Source: Tetraselmis striata
Taxonomy: Eukaryota > Chlorophyta > Chlorodendrophyceae > Chlorodendrales > Chlorodendraceae
NCBI GenBank assembly: GCA_006384855.1
Contig: VCJN01002511.1
Span: 18,728 to 82,727, forward strand
DNA: 64,000 nt
Direction: 5' to 3'
The notes under the pieces were generated by a model that saw only the letters and a list, made by a program, of their open reading frames with translations, searched no databases and was not told the origin of the DNA. A program made the translations under genes and the position numbers. Of the stretch, positions 58,976 to 64,000 are shown piece by piece (position 1 is the stretch's first letter; the number at the start of each line of letters is the position of its first letter).

Positions 58976-59504
58976 CCTGGGGTGGGCCATTGCACCGATG
59001 ATGCGGGAAATTGGATATTGCGCCCATAGAGGCTACGGCCGCTGCGGCACTGGGCTGCTCGGGCGTTCCTTAAAGTATCCGACTTAAATACAAATATAAC
59101 CCATTTAGTAGATCAGCCAAGTCGGGCGCACCCAAACACGCGGATGTCGGGGACTGTGCGGTGGTTAGATCGACTTGCTAGGGCGAACGTAGCGCTACCT
59201 GAGGCGGCGCACCTTCCACTTGAGTGGAGGTTACTTGCCGCGCGCGACGCCGCTAAACTAGTAAAGGCATCGTTGTGGGCGCGTTACACTCGTCGGCATC
59301 AGATGTTTATAGCCTGTACTAAAACATGGGGTATATATGTCCATACGCCTCATGCTCAAATCCGTCGCCACAGAACGGTGCGGGTGTCCCGGGGAACGGG
59401 GGTTGTGGCCGGGCTGCACATTATCATAGAAAATACGCACCGGTCCCGAGTATTTCCCACTGCCCGCCGATTGGCCCGGATTCGTGCCATGCTTGAGCGG
59501 TTCC

Positions 59505-59590
59505 TTGAACACTGCCCCGCATGTGGCGGAAGTGAATACGAGACTGCCGAACATATGTTGGGGGAGTGCCCGCGATGGGGGTATCACCGC
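59505..59590 (+). pseudogene. LINE C-terminal zinc knuckle, unit A
   Basis: CPACGGSEYETAEHMLGECP, a CX2C-X10-HX4C zinc knuckle typical of the C-terminus of many LINE ORF2 proteins. The frame is open from 59144 to 59623. Confidence 0.85.
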
Positions 59591-59966
59591 CATAATTTGT
59601 GGTTGTTAGTTTCCGGAGTTTAGGGATTTTATTAGTAGCCACGTTATTGCGTCAACGTTTGAGGACTTAACTGCCTTTATTTTTGGCGGGGTCCCCCCCT
59701 TCCTTCGCGGTGCCCTAAATTTAACTTGGAATGGGAAAATTTTCCAATTTTGGCGTTGGCGGGCCCTCCCTCACATTGACTTTCTGTTGCACATGTAAGG
59801 ATTATCGCACTCCCGAAATGCTTTGCTCCGATGGGGCTTGCCCCAACTCGCATTACTCTAATGGGCCGACGCCGAAACGGGTATAGGGCGGACCCTTCGT
59901 GTCAAGTATTTTTGATGGCAGTATTTTAGGCGGTGATCCAACAGTGATCCAACAGTGTACAATGTA

Positions 59967-62900
59967 AAAAAGTTTTATGAGTACGGGTAGCGGCGCGAAT
60001 TGAAATGCCCGCGCCACTCGGTCTATATCTAACGAACCTCGGCTCTGTACTGAACAATGAATAAAGTCAGAATTGTATGACCCATTTTGCAATTTTCGCC
60101 ATTCCTTCTATATATACTATATACCAATTTGCCAGTATCTGCAGCTACTTGTACAACGGCTTGGACGGTTTGGGCACCTGGCTGGGGACCAATGGGGCGT
60201 CCCTGCGTTGTGTGTGTTGTGTTGGGGGGGACCCTTTGCCACTAACCCTGCGTTTTTGCCACCGCATAGATCGGGCGTTTAATGGCCGGCCCTCGGCCAT
60301 TCCGAAGACCGATCGCGATTTTGCAGCGGGATGGACTAGTGCGCTATGATGTGTATTATACCCAAGGGCAGGGTGCGCATGTCCGCGGAGGGTTTACAAC
60401 GTTTTTGCATGCCGGTGGGGGTAGTACCTGCGGGAACATACTATGATCGCGCCACGCCGCCCGCCCCTCCCCCTCCTCTCCACCCTCGCCCTTCCCCTTC
60501 CTCCCATGCCCACCCACCTGTGCGTTGCGACGCTTAATATGAATGGGTTTGTCTCCTAAGGTGGTGATCTTGGTGCGCTGTTGATCGAGCGATCCGTATA
60601 TGTTCGGCTCGTTCAGGAGACCACGGTTCGGGCGATCGATATGCGAGTGTGTTTCAATGGGTACTCTGATTATTATTCGTTCGGTGACCGCGTTTGCATC
60701 TATCGGAACGTGGGTGGAACCGGTATCGGGCGCGGGCAGTCGGCGCGCTCCACCCATGTTGGACCTACTGTGTCCGGGTGGGGGGAGGTTTGCAGCGACT
60801 CCGCGGCCACAATATTTATCTCGGCGTAATTGCCCACCGGCTCAGCACAGAGGGAACCGTATCGGGACCGTCTACGCGAAGAGTTGGCGCGGCTTCGTAC
60901 GAGTTATCCGAGAGATGATATGATCGTCGGTGGTGGTGGGGGGGGGGGGGGGGGGGTTGGAACATGGATGAAAGGGAGTTGGCGGCTCTACTCAGGCGTT
61001 GGGCGGTGCCTTCGCGGCGGTAAACCCAAGTCGCAATGGCCGTGGGATGTATCCGGCGCGCGAACGCGGCACTTGCCGGAGGGGCAGCTGCCGCGTTCTC
61101 GACCACTTCATCGCATCGCTCCCCACCATAGTCCCCCCCCCCCCCTTCTCTCGCCTCGGCATGGATGGACTACTCTTGGGACACATCCGATCACTTCGCT
61201 GTCATGTCTTCTGCATTCCATGTGGGCGCCGCCATCCGTGAGGATACCCGTCCACTTCCCCTGCATGAACGCGGTGTGCAAGGTCCATTCCCAAACCGGC
61301 CTCTAGAATGGCCAAAGCCGTTCCACCACTCCGTCACAGCTAATCCGTTCGCGGTGCTCGCCCCTTTGGCTGACCCATCTCTAGACGGTTGGACCTCGGG
61401 AGGGGGGGGTCCTTAGACACCGGCGCCGACCAATCTATTCAGGCAGTATTAAATTCGGCGGCGCGCGGGTGGTAGGGGATGCTACCAAGCCTATGCGTCG
61501 TGGCCTCGGGCCGCCGCTGCAACGCGGTCTATCTTAGGTGCGAGTGATCGTCGGCGCATGGCCTTAATGGCGTTGCCGGGGGGACTAGGGGCCCTCGGAT
61601 GCCGCTTTAGCGTCGGCACATTATTTTGCTATATGGCATAGGGTTCGGACACTAGTACGTAATAACCGCCGCCGCCAAAGGGAGTGGTTGGTGCAAAAAA
61701 CCGGTTCAAGATTATAATAAGGGTGGTGGGAGACGGGGAGTTTCTGGAAGCGGACGCGCTCTCTCCGTAAGGGGCAGGGTAAGTCCATTCGAGGGCGCGA
61801 ACGACCAGCTAGTGCGCGATCCGCTATCGGGGGTACTCCATACCGAACCAGGCGAAATCTATGCGTGCTCGGCGCGGCACTATCGGGACCCCCACCCCCT
61901 ATAGCACAAACGGGTCGCCATATACCGTGCGGCATGGGAACATCGCCACAGTACATCGCTACCGATTGCCCCCGCACTTACCGGGATTGATGGGTATGTA
62001 ATATGGGAGGAACATTACAATCAAGGTTCTTAGGCGTTTAAAAAACATTAAGGCCCAGGGGCATGATGGGATTACTATGGAGGCTTTTTAAACTGGCGAT
62101 ATATGCCCCCGAATAGCCATTCTGGCAGGCATTGCTGGCCTCAATGTGGTACTTGTGGGCTGCTTGGCATTAGGCACGATATTCCAACGAGACCGCGTTA
62201 TGCGAACAAGCTGCCCAATGGCAGCTTGGGGGGAACGGGTTCCGGTTGTAGATGAAATATAGATATTTGGGCTCGGTTCATGAAAGTCGGATTTAGGTAT
62301 GCAGCACAAAGTAGACGACTGGGGTAAGAAGGGTAAACGCGGCATTGAAGCGCTCGATTCGGTATTAGTCGGTGGACGGGCCATGATTCCTATTAGTATG
62401 TGCGTGTCTGTCGTTAAAACAGCGGATGTGTACTACCGGTTCAGTTCTATCTTACGGGGTGTGAAAGTAGTATGGTTGAATGGATAGATCTTCGCAAATG
62501 AATTACAAACCGTACTCAATAAATGCTTGCGGTTGCCTTTATTGGGGTGGGTAAAAACTCCCTTTGGGGTGGCCATTTATTGCACCGATGATGCGGGAAT
62601 TGGATTTATTGCGCCCATTAGAGGCTACGGCCGCTGCAAGCACGGGCTGCTCGGGTGTTCCTTAAAGTATCCGACTGAATACAAAGATCATTTAGTATGA
62701 CAGAATACAAAGTCATTTAGTATATCAGCCAAGTCGGGCGCACCCAAACACGTGCATGTCGGGGATTGTGCGGTGGTTAGATCGACTTGCTAGGGCGAAC
62801 GTAGCGCTACCTGAGGGGGCGCACCTTCCACTTGAAGTGGATGGTCATTAGCCGCGCGATTGCCGCTATGCTAGTAAACGCATCGTTGTGGGCGCGTTAC

Positions 62901-63585
62901 AAAACGTCGGCATCATTTAGCCCGTACTAAAACATGGGGAGCATGAGCGGTTTCCTTGAACACTGCCCTGCATGTGGCGGAAGTGAATACGAGACTGCCG
63001 AACATATGTTGGCGGAGTGCCCGCGGTGGGGGTATCACCGCCATAATTTGTGGTTTGTTACTTTCCGAAGTTCAGGGAGTTTATTAGTAGCCACGTTATT
63101 GCGTCAACATTTGAGGACTTAGCTGCCTTTGTTTTTGGCGGGGTCCCACCCTCCCTTCACGGTGCCCTGAATTTTACTTGGAATGGGAAAAATTTCCAGT
63201 TCTGGCGTCGGGCCCTCCCTCCCATTGCCTTTTTGTTGCACATGCATCGCACTCCCGAAATGCTTAGCTCCGATGGGGCTTGCCCCCACTCGCATTACTC
63301 GAATGGGCCGACGCCGAAACGGGTATAGGGCGGACCTTTCGTGGTCAAGTGCCGGGTATTTTGATGGCAGGGTTTTAGGCGGTGATCCAACAGTGCTGGA
63401 AATTCCATCATTAGCCACTAATAGTTTTGCAGAATGCTCCCGCAATTTGCTTGTTGACTATGGCAGAGCGTCCCCTACGGCCCTACCCATGGCTTTCCGT
63501 ATTGACTGGATCGTTGCCTAAACGGCCGTCAGTAGGGAGACTCTGCAAGGGTTTCACTGTTGCCAGTCCTGTCCCGGGGACGAAA
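59967..63585 (+). mobile_element. LINE unit B, head-to-tail with unit A
   Basis: Begins with tATGAGTACGGGTAGCGGCG directly after the unit A tail. Endonuclease pieces at 60508-61210 (MPTHLCVATLNMNG..., SDHFAVMSSAFH). It lacks the counterpart of about 57770-58580, so the RT palm is missing (join near 62130-62165). Zinc knuckle at 62965-63030 (CPACGGSEYETAEHMLAECP). The tail ends GTCCTGTCCCGGGGACG. Confidence 0.85.
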
Positions 63586-64000
63586 AAAAGCTGTAGCGGC
63601 TACCAGTAGCAGCTGGCGCGCGCATCCAGCAGAGCCGGGGTCGTATCTTGTCCTGACGACGATCGTCTGTGTGCCCTGGCCTGCTCCTGGCTGATGGGAG
63701 CACCGAGAGGAGACAAGCTGATGACGGCGTCACCAATATCTACAACGCAGGAGTGGCGGGCGGGTCGTTCTATTGGGAAGTGTGGTGTCGCAGGATTATA
63801 TTACTCCATCTGGGCTACGAGTACATCGAACAGGTACCGGGTAGTGTTCGCTGCGCAACGCTTGCGGCCAGCTCACCGAGGCGCGAGAGGTTCGGACGTG
63901 GAAAACAGAGGAAAGGTCGCTGCGCGTCCGATCTTGTCTCCAGCAGCCGCCCCCCCCCCCCCCCGCGCGCGCCTTGTTCTCGGGGGTTTCGGGGAGCTAC
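63586..64000. other. window end, no supported feature
   Basis: Mixed-GC sequence with a C homopolymer at about 63951-63964, which in this region usually marks an intron. A gene may continue beyond the window, but no exon can be named. Confidence 0.4.

Larger units (their letters stand above)
55588..59966 (+). mobile_element. LINE (non-LTR retrotransposon), unit A
   Basis: Starts with GTATGAGTACGGGTAGCGGCG, the sequence with which unit B also begins. Coding landmarks in order: APE-type endonuclease (56124-56830), reverse transcriptase (about 57650-58900) and C-terminal zinc knuckle (59505-59590). Many frameshifts and stops, so inactive. The tail includes GGCGGGGTCCCCCCCTTCC and ATTTTTGATGGCAGTATTTTA. 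Confidence 0.85.

Noticed and set aside
1..64000. A cooperating multi-gene system or cluster
   Set aside because: The host genes are unrelated housekeeping functions, in mixed orientation and separated by kilobases of transposon debris.

Overview
This window is nuclear DNA from a eukaryote, most likely a green alga (Viridiplantae, Chlorophyta). Every recognisable host gene is broken into many short, GC-rich exons joined by GT-AG (sometimes GC-AG) introns, and the introns carry long C homopolymers. One protein has the plant-type NUDX19 layout. Two telomere-like TTTTAGGG/TTTAGGG arrays lie inside an intron. All exon models below were built by hand from splice signals, reading-phase continuity and remembered family motifs; no search was run.

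Layout. 246-6706 (+): 3' part of an E6AP/UBE3A-type HECT ubiquitin ligase. 8171-10074: decayed tyrosine-recombinase (YR) retroelement. 10880-21431 (+): 15-exon gene joining an API5-like helical N-terminus, an RRM-like domain and a C-terminal SPOC domain. 22902-25861 (+): beta-ureidopropionase (PYD3). 25.9-35.3 kb: a 9.5-kb transposon graveyard with nuclease-like TE remnants, LINE 3' ends, an inverted LINE-tail pair and the best YR element (32128-35321). 35699-38354 (+): NUDX19-type NAD(P)H pyrophosphatase. 39303-41592 (-): unrecognised protein with signal peptide, acidic region and C-terminal membrane anchor. 42592-52982 (-): complete 21-exon DIS3/RRP44 exosome nuclease. 53-55.4 kb: repeats and a Gag-like remnant. 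55588-63585 (+): two head-to-tail units of a LINE with APE-type endonuclease, reverse transcriptase and C-terminal zinc knuckle, both broken.

The host genes are unrelated housekeeping functions (protein turnover, RNA processing and decay, pyrimidine catabolism, nucleotide sanitation) and show no sign of acting as one system. The more unusual content is the API5-RRM-SPOC fusion, a compact YR element with A1...B1-A2-B2 split repeats and no reverse transcriptase, a small TIR (MITE-like) family in introns, frequent GC-AG introns, and strand-biased poly-C tracts in introns.
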